The position numbers and the translations under genes are program-made. Shown piece by piece: positions 47,355 through 59,500 of a stretch of DNA of 64,000 nucleotides (position 1 is the stretch's first letter; the number at the start of each line of letters is the position of its first letter). Where the stretch lies: positions 17,719,345 through 17,783,344 of the forward strand of contig NC_135381.1 of assembly GCF_049243985.1 (NCBI RefSeq). Direction: 5' to 3'. The DNA is from Paroedura picta. Lineage: Eukaryota; Chordata; Lepidosauria; Squamata; Gekkonidae. The notes under the pieces were generated by a model. It did no database searches. It was not told the origin of the DNA and worked only from the letters and a program-made list of their open reading frames with translations.

Positions 47355-50300
47355 CTAGAGAGAGAATAAGCAGGCAAGTGACAGAACCAATTGCCTGTCT
47401 GTGGACTTAACACCAGATTCCCCCTCCCTGTCCTTCATCAGGATCACTGCAAGAGTTGAGAGGCCTCAGTTTACCTGCATGAGCTCCACAACAGCCACCA
47501 AGTCAGCCAGGGAGATTTCATTCCCAACAATGAAGGCCTTATCTTGCAGGAACTTATCTTCCAGCTTCCTAACAGAAGAGGTCAGATCTTCAATTGCATC
47601 TTGCAGTTTTTCCGGGGGTATTTGCTGACCTAAGAAGAGAGGGATCACCACCTACCCCCCAAAAAAGCACAGGCGTTATTAAAACCTGGAGATGAAGCCA
47701 GGCCGAGATCTCCACCTAGAAACAAACAAATTAAACAACAATCCAGTGGTGCCTAGCATTTATTTTAGCTTAAACGTCAGCAGGTTCCTAAAAGCAGAGA
47801 ACGGAAGGGCACCATTACAGCTAAACCAGTTCACACATCCAGGGATCTCTTCCACCAATCGGTGCATTTGACAGCATGTGGGTAAATATACTATTTGACA
47901 TGTCTGAGATTTGTCCAAAACCAGATCAGGCATTCCACTAGAAACTGAACAGGTATGTAGATTGTTCTTCAGTGCAGTATACTTTCAGTGCAGAATACTT
48001 TCTGTGTATTCAAAATAAAACACTAAAGAATTCAGGGGAATTTCTGCCTGTCACCCTGTTGTTAAAAGGTGCAAAATACCTGTCAGGGAATTCCAGGGAG
48101 ATAGGAGACAGAAGCTGATGAAGTTCCATTGTAGCAGCTACTGAAAGGCTCAGACAGCCAGTGCTGAGCCTGCGGTTGCCATCCCGGTTCCTAACACAGG
48201 TTTTTATAGCTAGCCCTATGATGTCAGAAAGTTCACCAGGCAACGTTGGCTCTTCCTGTTGCAGCTGCATCTTGCAACAAAGGCTCCTGAACCATCGAGG
48301 AAGGAATTCCAGGCAGAGCGAAAAGCTGTGAAAAAGCAACTTTCCTCTCTGTGTTGAGGGTCTTGGGAGCCTTACCTTAAGCCATAAGATTTTGGAAGCA
48401 GTTGGTCGGATGGTGCTGTGTTGCCAGGCCAAATATTCATCCACACGACCCCGCTTCTTCATGTCAGGGGGGTACCAGTGACTGGGTGTATTGTACTTGC
48501 GAGTCAAGTATAGAAGGATGGCTGTGCTGTTGGATCAAAAAGTAGTGTGTGAGGGCGAAGTCAGACAGCCCTGCCAGCTTTTGACTTTCTTTAATGCTTT
48601 GAAAGGAGCCAGGCAGCACTGGGAGGTATTATACTCGAATAGCCAACAATCTTGACCATCAGGAATTAGCCAGTGGAGCTTCTCATTCCATGGATATAGG
48701 TCAATTTGGTAAAACCTACATGTGGAGCGGCTGTTAAAGGCATACTTACAGTGCTCAGTTGAAAAGATAGATTCAAGTGGGTCTGAAGTAGCACAATAAA
48801 ATCTGAGTCCAATGGCACCTTTAAGACCAATTCAAGGCGTGAGCTTTTGTGTGCATGGACACCAAAGCCCATGCCTTGAATAAATCTTTGTTGGTCTTAA
48901 AGCTGCCATTGGGCTCAAATCCAGTTGAAAAGATGGCAGCTATAGATTGCGTATGTGATATGTGCCATCAAGTTGTTGCTGATTTACAGCAGTCCTGGGT
49001 TACATCTCTAAACAAATTAATTCCATCAGGACTATATTCTGGCTACGACAGATTCCCTGTTGCCTTCCCACCCTGGACAGTGAAAAAGTCCCCACCCCCA
49101 CCCCCACCCCCGTGCACAATCTGTATGTTTGCAAGATAGTTAAAGCATCAATTTAAAAAAAAGACTTTGCTTTCTACTTCCAGTTTGTAAAAGGAGAGAG
49201 TGCCTCCCTTCTTGCTCAGAGAATCTGGCACTAGGATTGTAAAGCACTTTGTTCATTCACATTTTGCAATAATTATGGAATAGGGAGAGCCAGAGGGCCT
49301 TTGTGTTGCTCTTCTTACCTCTCCTCTAAAGTATAATCGCCATCTTTCAGAACTGGCACTTTCCTGAGGATATTCACCTTGTTAATTTCTTCACTGAACT
49401 GCTGCCCTAAACATTGGCAAAAGAGAGCAGGGAAGGCCATTATAAATCTTAGGATATATGCCACCTCAGACGCTAGTCATGACCCTTGAAGGCTATTGTG
49501 CTTTCAGGAGATACATGCAGAGAACATAAGAGGGCAAGATCCAATAGCAGCCAGTCAAATATATAAGGGAGCTCCCAAATCAGGTATAAAAGCAATAGCC
49601 TCTTTTCTCTCTTCAGCATCAAACTTTCTGCACCTCTGTCATCGCTCTTTCAGGTTGTACTATGTGAGAAAGTTTCTTCTAGGAAGGACTGGACTGGACT
49701 ACCTGTAGCTGTGGAAACATGGTGTCAAAGGGAGGGAGTGAATGGCATGCTCCCCTCTCTTAGTTCTCTGTGGGTTTAAGTAAATAAAACTTCCTCTCTG
49801 CTAGCAGCTTTTCCACAAAGCTTGGAGCAGTCCATCATTATAACAATAGGAAGTACTTTATCTGTCATATTTTTATCCCACCCTTTTTATTCAAGGAGCT
49901 CAGGGCAGCAATCATGGCATTCCTCCTCTTGCATGTTATGCTCACCACAACCCTGTGAGGTAGGTTTAACTGAGAGAGAGTGACTGGCTGCAGGTCTCCC
50001 AGGAAGAATCATGTGGGGGACTTGTATGAGATCCTTGTCTGTTCCTCTAGCTCAGGGGTAGTCAAACTGCGGCCCTCCAGATGTCCATGGACTACAGTTC
50101 CCAGGAGCCCCCTGCCAGCATTCGCTGGCAGGGGGCTCCTGGGAATTGTAGTCCATGGACATCTGGAGGGCCACAGTTTGACTACCCCTGCTCTAGCTAC
50201 TATGCGGTAGTCGTTCTCATAACTGTTTCAGTGAAGTAGCAAAGTATTGCTTAAGGAGCACAATGGTATGAGGCGATAGGCAGTAAAACCTGTAGGGTTC

Positions 50301-51441
50301 AGTCATCTCATTCAGAGTGGTGTTGAAGCAGTCATCTGATGTTTGGAAAGCATCTTAGAATTTACATTCTCCTCCAAGTTGATAGGAGAGGGCAAGTCAT
50401 TATTTTAGCTCTGAAGACCGAAGAGTGTACAGTAAAGCACTAGAGTTTATTGCGTTATTGAAGCAAGATCTATCGTGTGGGTGGAGAGCAGGGAATTGCA
50501 AAAATAAACCCTCACTGGTTTCCAAGGTGGGAGAGGTGCTCATAGGAGGTGCTGGTAGAAAAGCTAGTGGAGATATTCAAGGTATGTGTTAGCAGTTGAC
50601 AAATGGAGAAGGTTAGACGTGAGATAAGTCCCTTTCAGCTATGTCAAAAGTTGAGGCTCTGGGGGAGGGGAGAGTAGGCCGTAGGGAGAATGAAATCCAG
50701 GAGTGTTCTTCTAATGGCCCCGTGGCAAGTAGCAAGAAAGGAAGACTGATATCCACAGACTCTGCATGCTGATGCCCCTGACGGGTCCCAAGAATTGCTT
50801 GTGGTTTTACATCTTCTTTAACTGCCTTAAATCCATTGTGAACCATAAAGGCATAACATCTTCCCCATCTTTCTGTTGTTTACTGCCTTTATATACATTT
50901 ATTATCATCTTTATCAAGATACATTTCATATATCTGGTGAAGTGTACGTGAAGGGATCTAGCTAGGATGTCAGCCAGGGCTGATTTGTTTGATCTGGCTG
51001 GCTAGGCAGGTATCACAGCCTCCCTCACCATTATTCCATGAGCATCCCTCCTGAAGCTAAGGTCTGCTGGAAGAAGGCAACCATCCCAGATAAGTGTATG
51101 TGTGATGAAGTGAACTCTCACTTATGAAACCTTATGCTGGAATAATTTTTGTTACTTTCTGAGTTGCCTGTTTTATATTTCTGCCTCTCTCCTGTCCCAC
51201 TGAATCTAACTGAGGACAAACTTAAAAATTTAAATTAATCTAACTGTCTCAACACAACAGATGTGTGTGTGTGGTAGGACTGAGACAGGAAAGTATATTT
51301 CAGATATCTCTGTCCCTGTGCCCGATTACCTTTAAGCAGCTCTAAGTTTTTCACTATGAAAGGGATGTTGTTCTTCTTGGCAAAGATGTAGACCGCCCTG
51401 CAGGGCTGGGAGAGTAGATCTAAGTAGAGTTCTAGCACCAT
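47154..51441 (-). CDS. Theta-class glutathione S-transferase, copy A, complete, 5 exons
   Basis: A cytosolic GST of the theta class, which conjugates glutathione to small electrophiles. Exons of 112, 88, 151, 177 and 201 bases join in phase to 242 aa (human GSTT1 has 240). The N-terminus [20 protein letters not shown] carries the theta catalytic Ser at position 11, with Gln12. Glutathione-contact positions keep Lys53-Val54 (RKVPVL), Glu66-Ser67 and Arg107, but position 40 is Gln where human GSTT1 has His. The C-terminal helical domain has [18 protein letters not shown] chose the ATG at 51439-51441; the codon before it is GTG. It is closest to GSTT1 in style, but exact orthology among GSTT1, GSTT2 and reptile paralogues needs a tree. 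Confidence 0.94.
47475..47651 (-). CDS. GSTT copy A exon 4
   Basis: 59 codons, [20 protein letters not shown] to [12 protein letters not shown]. Acceptor GGGGTAG, donor GTAAAC. Confidence 0.94.
48376..48526 (-). CDS. GSTT copy A exon 3
   Basis: 151 bases, [20 protein letters not shown] to TASKILWLK, including [14 protein letters not shown]. Acceptor TCCAACAG, donor GTAAGG. Confidence 0.94.
48792..48915. repeat. Dispersed repeat with inverted halves, GSTT copy A intron 2
   Basis: GAGTCCAATGGCACCTTTAA and, inverted, CTTAAAGCTGCCATTGGGCT. Relatives at 1384-1470 (GAGTCCAGTAGCACCTTTAA) and 3495-3560. Confidence 0.6.
49319..49406 (-). CDS. GSTT copy A exon 2
   Basis: 88 bases, the usual theta exon 2 length. 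Codes G, then [19 protein letters not shown] to DGDYTLEE with Ser67 split across the junction. Acceptor GTTTAG, donor GTAAGA. Confidence 0.92.
49858..50010. repeat. LINE/MIR-like tail fragment, GSTT copy A intron 1
   Basis: TCCCACCCTTTTTATTCAAG, GAGCTCAGGGCAGCAATCAT, ACAACCCTGTGAGGTAGG: a pattern common in old amniote LINE/SINE tails. Confidence 0.5.
50053..50190. mobile_element. hAT-like foldback element, family P, GSTT copy A intron 1
   Basis: Long, nearly perfect inverted arms. Flanked by the perfect 8-base duplication CTCTAGCT at 50045-50052 and 50191-50198. Probably the youngest copy in the window. Confidence 0.9.
51330..51441 (-). CDS. GSTT copy A exon 1
   Basis: 112 bases, [20 protein letters not shown] to KNLELLK plus one base. 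Donor GTAATC. Contains catalytic Ser11. Confidence 0.94.
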
Positions 51442-51519
51442 CACAACAGGAGGGAGCTAGATGGGAGAGTCCAGTAGATGTGACTTCCCCCACCAGTGGG
51501 ACCAACAGAAACATATTCC

Positions 51520-51585
51520 TAAGCTTCTGATTGGATTGTAAAGTAAACAGCCTGCACAGAAGGAATCTGATAGGCCAATCAGGGG
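51520..51585 (-). promoter_or_regulatory. GSTT copy A upstream region with two inverted CCAAT-type sites
   Basis: CTGATTGGATT near 51525 and GGCCAATCAGG near 51573 are NF-Y-like motifs 80-140 bases upstream of the ATG. No TATA box was seen, unlike copy B. Function is inferred from motif alone. Confidence 0.35.
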
Positions 51586-53336
51586 AGAGCATTCTAGATG
51601 CCTTTACTGTAGTTGCCCTTTAACCTTAGCAATGTCATTCCTGTTCCTACTGGTCCCAGATGTTGAGATGAGGAAAAGTTGCCCTTCATATGAGGATCTG
51701 TTTAGGGCTTTTGCTTTGACCATCAAAAAGTATAGCATTGTTTACAGATGCAGAAAATTGGGGAGGAAACGACGAGAGGTAAAACGTGTTGCTAGCAGAA
51801 GAGGAAAAAAGCATCTTCAACCATTCCCTTCAGAAAGGGACAATGTTCTTGCTTCTTTAGAAGGACCTACCCTGTGGTGGATATTTTGTTAGGATTACCA
51901 GGCTCCAGGTCAGGCCTGGAGTTCTCCTGGAATTACAGCTGATCTCTAGACAGCAAGATCTCTGGGAAGAAATGGCAACTGCGGAGGACAGGTTAGGATG
52001 TCAATCCCTTCAAAGCATTCACCCCAAACCTCACCTTCCCCATGTACCACCTACATTTCCCCAGGAAGTTATCAAACTGGAAATGACAAACGTGGCTTGG
52101 CTGCTAAAAACATAGGTCTTATCTTTAGAAACAGCACCACGTAAATGGAGGGGGAGCAAATGTCAGTTGTCTGATGAAAGATTTCCATGAAAACCAAATG
52201 CTTGTGTCGTTTTACAAATGGCCCAATGAAGATTATAATTTCACCAACCCTTTGTTGCTTCAGGGCTGGACTCAAGACTGCCAGCACTATAACCCAAAGG
52301 AGTCAGCTGCTGTTTTTGTCACATATGTCAATAGCCAAGTATGTGTAACCTCAAAGGCTCAAAAAAACAACAACTATGATTTGGATTATGGGACCTGTGT
52401 GGAGAGGAAGCCATGGGAAATGGTAGATACAGTGAAGAGTGGAATCAGAAAAGCTGGAGTGGAAAAGCTGGCAGGCTCCAAATCCAATAGTGGATTACAT
52501 TTGTGACATTATTACCAGCTGTTGTATTGCTAACTTGTGCCCCTGTACTCCTACCAGTTGGAGTAAGCTACTGTGATGGACTCCATGGTCTACTTGACTA
52601 GAAGGCAGTTTGGTATGTTCCCCCAGGGATCCCTCATCATTGCAAATAGGATCCTTTACTTGGTTTCCACAAGAAAACAAAGGGGTTGAATGTGGCAGGA
52701 AGGGTCACAGGGCCGGGTCTGGAACTTTTAGTGGTGTTTTTATTCAGCTGACTGTAACCGCTGCAAGCCTTTGGGGAGCGGCGGGAAATAAATAAACAAA
52801 ATTAATAACTCTCCTATGGGGCAGTCAGGAGCTGGATCAGCTTTATATGCTCAGCGTCATGTTTGGTGAGCCAGGCCATCAGATGCTGCTGCTGCAACAA
52901 ATAAACATGGCTACTCATCTGGAATTGGTATGGCTGCCATATTTCAAGCAAAGCATACAGGAGAGGATAATTGTATCTTTTCCTGTTTTCTGTAAACCGC
53001 CCTGAGCCCTCAGGGAGGGCGGTATATAAATATAATAAATAAATAATAAAATAAAATAAATAGTGCAATCTACAAGATTACTTACAGTGCTTTCAATGTG
53101 GTGTTCTGGAGTCCAGAAAGCAAAACAGGAAGTTTCTGTTGAAGTTCTCATTGTTGATGCCATAAAAAGGGCCTAGGCTATGTCAAATTGTGGCAGACAT
53201 GAATTGCTAAGAGCTACTTAGATTAGGTCAGCTACAAATTATGTTCTGACTGTATAGACAATTTCTTAAGCAGATATGTACAAGAAAGACTGGACAGACA
53301 CTACCACTCTAGGGTGCCTGTTTTCTCTGAAACACT

Positions 53337-53342
53337 TTTATT
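53337..53342 (-). terminator. AATAAA poly(A) signal overlapping the copy B stop codon
   Basis: The end reads ATGAAATGAATAAAAG on the minus strand; the last A of TGA is the first A of AATAAA. Same arrangement as copy A with a different stop codon. Confidence 0.55.
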
Positions 53343-53542
53343 CATTTCATTATCTTCAGTAGCACAGGGCCCAGCTGCTCTTTCAGCTGTGGGTTGATCT
53401 GTATCGTGCTCAGCTTTTGAATGTTCAGGATCAGTTCATGTGCTTGTAGGAATATGTCCTTTCCAATTGCTTCTTCCACCCTTCTGTGCCATGCTGCTAG
53501 CTTGGGTCTGTCTTCAAAGATGTTGCATCCAACCCCGACAGG
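53342..53542 (-). CDS. GSTT copy B exon 5
   Basis: 66 codons plus [23 protein letters not shown] to [10 protein letters not shown]. Acceptor CTCTGCAG. Confidence 0.94.
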   Translation of the reverse strand, partial: PVGVGCNIFEDRPKLAAWHRRVEEAIGKDIFLQAHELILNIQKLSTIQINPQLKEQLGPVLLKIMK

Positions 53543-56500
53543 CTGCAGAGGTGGGATAGATGTGGCAAGAGCAGCAGAGTGAATGCACAGCCTTAAACCT
53601 AAAGAGGGATGTTCCTTCACTTTGCCTTCAGCCCCATGTCCCTACAACCATACACCTCTTCTATAACACCCACTGGCATTGTAGCCAGGGCTCACTCTAG
53701 GGCTGTCTTGGTACTATTATAATGGCTGGGGATATGCCCATGCTGAATTTAGGCATGGGGATGTAGTGCAGGTTTTTGACATGACAGAGTAAAGTTCAGA
53801 AGGGCAAAGTAAGTCTTTTTGGAATTAGGATTGGAGAGTCAAAGCAAGCATGGAGGTTTGGCATGTGATTTGCTTTCTTGTATACCATGCTTGCCCTTGG
53901 TTTGGCTCACCCACTTGAGTCAATTTGGACCATTGCCCTTCTGCAGTGCACCAGGTCCATTCTTGTGACTCATTGTTTACAGAATTTACAGCTTCTGTCA
54001 TTTGAACATTCACAGATTACCCTGTGACAAACGGTCTATACCAGAACTCAGCCTGGAAGGTGCTATCAGCTGAGAGTGAAGGTTCCTACTAACTAAAGGT
54101 CAGTACTGGCTAAATCTCCTACTGATTAATAAACTAGCCTTTCCTGGGCCTGACTTTTATTAACAACCGGCCTTACCTGCATGAGCTCTACAATGGCCAT
54201 CAGGTCTGCAAGAGAGATCTCATCACCCACAAGGAAGGGTTTGTCCTGAAGGAATATGTCTTCCAACTGCTTCAAGGAGGTTGCCAACCCCTCCATTACC
54301 TCCTGTAGCTTCTCGGATGCAAGTGGCTGGCCCGTGAAGAGAGGTATCAACACCTGGGTGAGATGGATAGTTTTCAGACATGAGCTCTTAACTTCATAAG
54401 TGCCCCATAGATATCAGAAGCAGAGCACAGGAATTGTCACTTGTATGTAATTTAATTTACACACACCATCAAGAAAGCAAAAAGGTTCGACTAGGGGAAG
54501 CAACTGAGCTAAGAACTGAGTTGATAACATTAAGTTCCATGCTGAGATGGCTGCCCAAGGCCTCAGACTACATTTTGAAGCATTCGGGAGTGGCCCAACA
54601 GAACGGAAAATTGATGTTCTTGAAGAGAACTCAGGTTCATTCTAATGAACTTTCAGGTTAAATGAATAGACTAAGAAGCAATAAATAGTGGACCTCAGCT
54701 TTTCCTTTACTGTCAGTATTCTGGGCCAAGCAGTGGAGGACACAGGGAGTCTCAAAGTTCACCAAATATTCAGCACCCTTCAGAGTCCTCACCTTGATCC
54801 ACATTGTCTTGGGAGCATTGGATCGGATGTTTGTCTGGTGCCATGACAGATATTCATCCACCTTTGCTCGTTTTTGTATGTCAGATGGATACCAGTGGTC
54901 TGGGGTGTTGTACTTGCGGCTCAGATACAGGAGGATTGCGATGCTACCAAGACAGTAATGGAAGGCAAAGAGCGAGGGAAGAGAGAAATAAGATTACAAT
55001 GAAGCAGAGTCAGCTGCCCTATGCAATGGACAGTTTGCTCAATTAAAGACCCTCTGGATAAAAGGCTTGTTTGCATAATGAGGAAGGCCAAAGCTACCAT
55101 AGAAACATGAATCAGCCACCTGGCTACCACTTTCCCTCTGCCCTCTTAAAGTCCTGAAGATGGTAATTTCTGAAGTCTGGAGGATTTGTATCATGAAAAC
55201 AGAAAGAAATTGTCTTAGTAGCTACCCTACAGCTATAGAATACTCTCCCTCTCCTATGGAATGTCTTGCCCAAACACAAGAACTGAGGAAGGTTTCTCTG
55301 CACATTTATAAATCCAGATGGGTAGCCCTGTCTATCCATTGCAGTTGAAAAGCACAAGAGTCCAGCAAAAGGCAAGAGTTCATTAGTACATCAAGGTGAC
55401 CAGATTGTCCCACTTTTGGAGAGACATCTGGAGGTACCTGGCAAATTGTACTTATGTTGAAAAAATATATATATTACAATACTATTTTTGCATTCTATGA
55501 AACTTTTTGTTGCTCCATATAGACCAAATTTTTAATCAAGAATCCCCCCGGTCAATGGTGTCCCGCTTTACCAATGTTAAAATCTGGTCACCTTATAGTA
55601 TGTTAAAGACTAACAACATTTGTGGCACTACTCACTTTTGAGCAGTGACTCATGAAAGCTCATACTCTGCCAATTTTGTTTAAGGTTCTATTGGACTCCT
55701 GCTCTTCTTCTGCCCCAGACCTCAAATTATTATTGGCTCACTACAAATAGCTAACATTGCCATCTCAATATTGCCGTCTCAAGGTTGCTTCCACACTGGT
55801 GTGCGCTCATTACCAGCTTTAAAAAAATGTTAATGATTATATCACCACAGTGTTATCATGTGGCAGCCATATATCCAACTCCTGGATATTGTTTTAAACC
55901 AGCAGGAAGCCTGGGGGTGATGGTTGGGGGAGGAAATATAAATGTAAGGGGATACAAAGAAAAAAATAATGCTAGAGATTGGGGAGGGGGCTTTTCTTGT
56001 CCACACCTGCTCTGAATTTGCTCTCTCTGATAGGGTAGGAGAAAGTGGAAAACCACAAAAGGAGACAGAAGGAGAACAATTGGGAAATGACCACACCATG
56101 TGAATGCTCCAAAAATACCTGTACCAGTTTAAGAGCCAGGGCAGAGAAAATCTGATACGGGAAAGCAGCCTAACGAATGAGGAAGTTACGGGGCAAAGAC
56201 TTCCTGCTTTGTGTCCTCCTTACCCTTCTGACAAGCAAAATGACTCGTCCCTCAAGACAGGAACTTTTTTCACCACATTGATTTTGCGCAGCTGCTCTAA
56301 AAATAAGGGAAAACAACAGTCTACAGTCAGAGTAGAAGCAAGGCATTGCATGCCTGCCTGTGTTTGCACACTAACTTGGGGCACTAGTTAAACAGTTCTC
56401 CATCTCCATATTTCGATCTAGTGGTTTTAACAATCTGCCCGGATCCAACAATCATAGAATCATAGAGTTGGAAGGTGCCACACAGGTCATCTAGTTCAAC

Positions 56501-59500
56501 CCCCTGCTCAATGCAGGATCAGCCCTAAGCATCTTAAGCATCCAAGAAAAGTGTGTATCCAACCTTTGCTTGAAGACTGCCAGTGAGGGGGAGCTCACCA
56601 CCTCCTTAGGCAGCCTATTCCACTGCTGAACTACTCTGACTGTGAAAATCAAGGAAGACTGTATTCTGTACTTGAAAAAAACAAGGGAAACCATTTTTCT
56701 AGAAGCCTGGTAAAAATGATTACAGCGGGCATATGTGATGGAGCTTTTTTCTTCTCCTGGTGGGTAGCTAGACGGACACCCCAGGGACTGCCCGACCCCC
56801 ATAGTAAACCTTCACATTTGATAATCTTAGCCTGCCGTGGTGGATTGTCACAAAGAGCCCTGTAACAGGCAATTTTCAGTTCAATAATAGCCAGCTCTTT
56901 TCCAGAAGGAATAATGTCAGGCAAAATAAGTTTATCTCAGATAATTGTGGCCTGGTAGTGAGTCCCTGCATTTCAGAGACTGGCAGAAAGAAACCTTTCT
57001 TAATGAGCAGCTCTCAGAATTCCAGAGCGGTATCTGGCAAAAGGACTGGCCCCACAGGCAAAGTACAAGGGCAAAATGTCTTATCTCTAGTACTTCTCAG
57101 AGGAAAATCAGGAATCAATTTCAACTCTGGAGCAAAAGAACAATTCTGCTCAGGGCTCAATGTCTCTTTAGAAGAGGACACAGCTTGTGTGCACAGGCTG
57201 AGTAGGCAGAATAGAATCCCTGCAACATTAGTTGCCCTTTGGATTCTGCAAGGCCATATTTACACAGCAAATAGAAATATAAGCAAATTAAGAACAGGGT
57301 GGAATTCTGACTTTTAAAACGGCCTGCCTTATGGGAGGAAGATGTATGCTTCGCTCTGCCTAAGGGCAGCCTTTTTGGAGAGAGGAATGTTGAAAATGCA
57401 GTTTAGTAAGGGTGTGTCTCTAGCTGTGGGAGGGTGGCACTTTGCCTCTGCCTCTTTCCAAGGGCCCACATTTGGACCCACTCTCCTCCTGCATTCTTTA
57501 CACCCAGCATTAATTTTGCTGGTCACCCAGAAATTCTAAATTATGAAGAAAGCAGAGAAAGAAAATAGCAGATGCTGTTCCAAGCCAATCTTTTCTTTGT
57601 TTTCACTAAAACAGTGGTTAGCAACCCGCATTCTTTGGGCCACTTGGAAAAGTAGAAGTTTAACCATATTTCTGGCAGCTTAAGGGAAATTCTTTCTTGA
57701 TAGTTTCACTCTTAATAGGGTCAGAAGTGAAGACTGCTGCTCTGGCTTTCTCCTCAGGGCTGGTTTATCCATGTAGCACGTACTATGGGTCTCGCAGTTC
57801 CAACGGCCCCACACGGTGCCTGCTCCCCATGGTTTAGGGCTGTCGTTTTTCTTTAAGACACTTGGGCCATTTATGCACTGGAGGTTTCATACCAGGCTGC
57901 AGGCTGGAGTTTTAGTCGTGGCAGGTTGCCTTGTCTCTTCCTGCACCTACATGAGGGAGCATTTGGCCTGGTGCGCCTCATCCACCCCCGATTTGTGCTC
58001 CTGCATGACCGTTTACATACTGGGAACTTCACTGCCCCAGCTCCTGTGCAGGAGCAAAAATCAGGAGCAGATGAGGAGCACCGGTCCAAATGTTCCTCTG
58101 TGTGGGTGCAGGAAAAGAAAAACCTGCCACGATTAAAACTCCAGCCTGCAGCCTAGCATGAAACCTCCAGTGCATAAACGGTCCATGAGAGCTGGGGCAG
58201 TGAAGTTCTCAGTGCATAAACGGTCTCGGGGTTACATTTCCTTCTGTGCTGGAAGGGTCCTCCATCCCTTGTTGCAACTGTATTCTGCTAGGGCCCCACA
58301 AATCTTTAAACTGGGTGTGTGGTCCTACAGGCCCCACAAATACTTAAACCATACTTGTGTCTCCTGAACTTTGTGCATTTGCCCAAATTATCCAAAAAGT
58401 GTTAGTGGCAGTGCTGGTGACACTGAACCGAACATGTGTTGAACTATGCCAAACACTTCTCTTTTGCAAAATGCACACCCCCCCTGCATAAATTCTGCCT
58501 CTTTTCTATTTACAATTACTGATGTCCATGACAAAAATTGTATCTCTCGGTGCTGGCACATTTTCCAGTGGTGCTTATTAGCTACTTCTGGTGAAGAGTT
58601 CTGGAGTACTCAAAAGCTTGAACGCTTATTTGTGCCATTTTGGTTGTTCTTAAGAAGTGGTTTTTGGTTTTGGAATTGCTTTGTACCAATGTGGCTACTT
58701 GCAGCCTTTCCACTTAGTGATGTGCCAGTGCTGCACTGGTACAGAACCATTGCAGGAGTTATAGGGACTGCCAGCATTCTTAAGCAGGTCGATCCAGAAA
58801 GAAGTCCCATTTCATTCAGCAGTGCTCATTCCCAGGAAAAGTTGGTGGCCATATTAGCCTGGAAGCATCAGAGAAAGGCATGGACAGATACTCAAGGTGG
58901 GAAAACTAGCCATATGAGTGAAGCAAATAATATTCTGAAGGCCAGACCCTCCCCTCTCTCTGATGGAAGAATTGCCAGGTGACCAGTTTGGGAAGCAGCA
59001 TGAAAGGAGGTGCTGGTTCCTGGTGCTTCTAACCTAGCAAAGTCCTTTTGAGTAGTGCTGGCTAGACTGCTGCCTCACTTGCAGTATTAGGCCAATCCTT
59101 GAGACTACCATTAGTCTTGTATATCACGTAAAAGCAGTTTACCTGGCTGTGCTGATCCTGGGCTCGTTTCACTTGGTGTTTTCATTCCCAGGATGGAATC
59201 TGACAACATAAATGCAATTATAATATGAGGAGCTTGTGTGCTTCCTGCCAGATGCTCTGAAGAGGGCAGCCTTTCCCCATCTAGGCAAAACCGAACTGAA
59301 GATTGTTTGCTGTTCAAACTTCAGGGCCCTGTCTACCAGAGCCAGCAAACATTGTGTAACCCACATACCTCCAAAGACCACAACAGCAGGCTCCCCAGTT
59401 GCTGAGTAGAAAGTCCATTGGCTTCCCAGGAAACAAAAATGTGGTGCCTATTTTCAGGCAGAAGGTAGTCATATTGCTAGATCAGAGACCAACATGATTT

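Noticed and set aside
48945-49090. Possible fourth 5S-like SINE
   Set aside because: Only GTGCCATCAAGTTGTTGCTG and a CCTGTTGCCTTCC echo recall the body motif; too weak to list.
51442-51444. GTG codon upstream of the GSTT copy A ATG as start
   Set aside because: Vertebrate theta GSTs start at the ATG giving M[11 protein letters not shown]; the upstream GTG is not needed.
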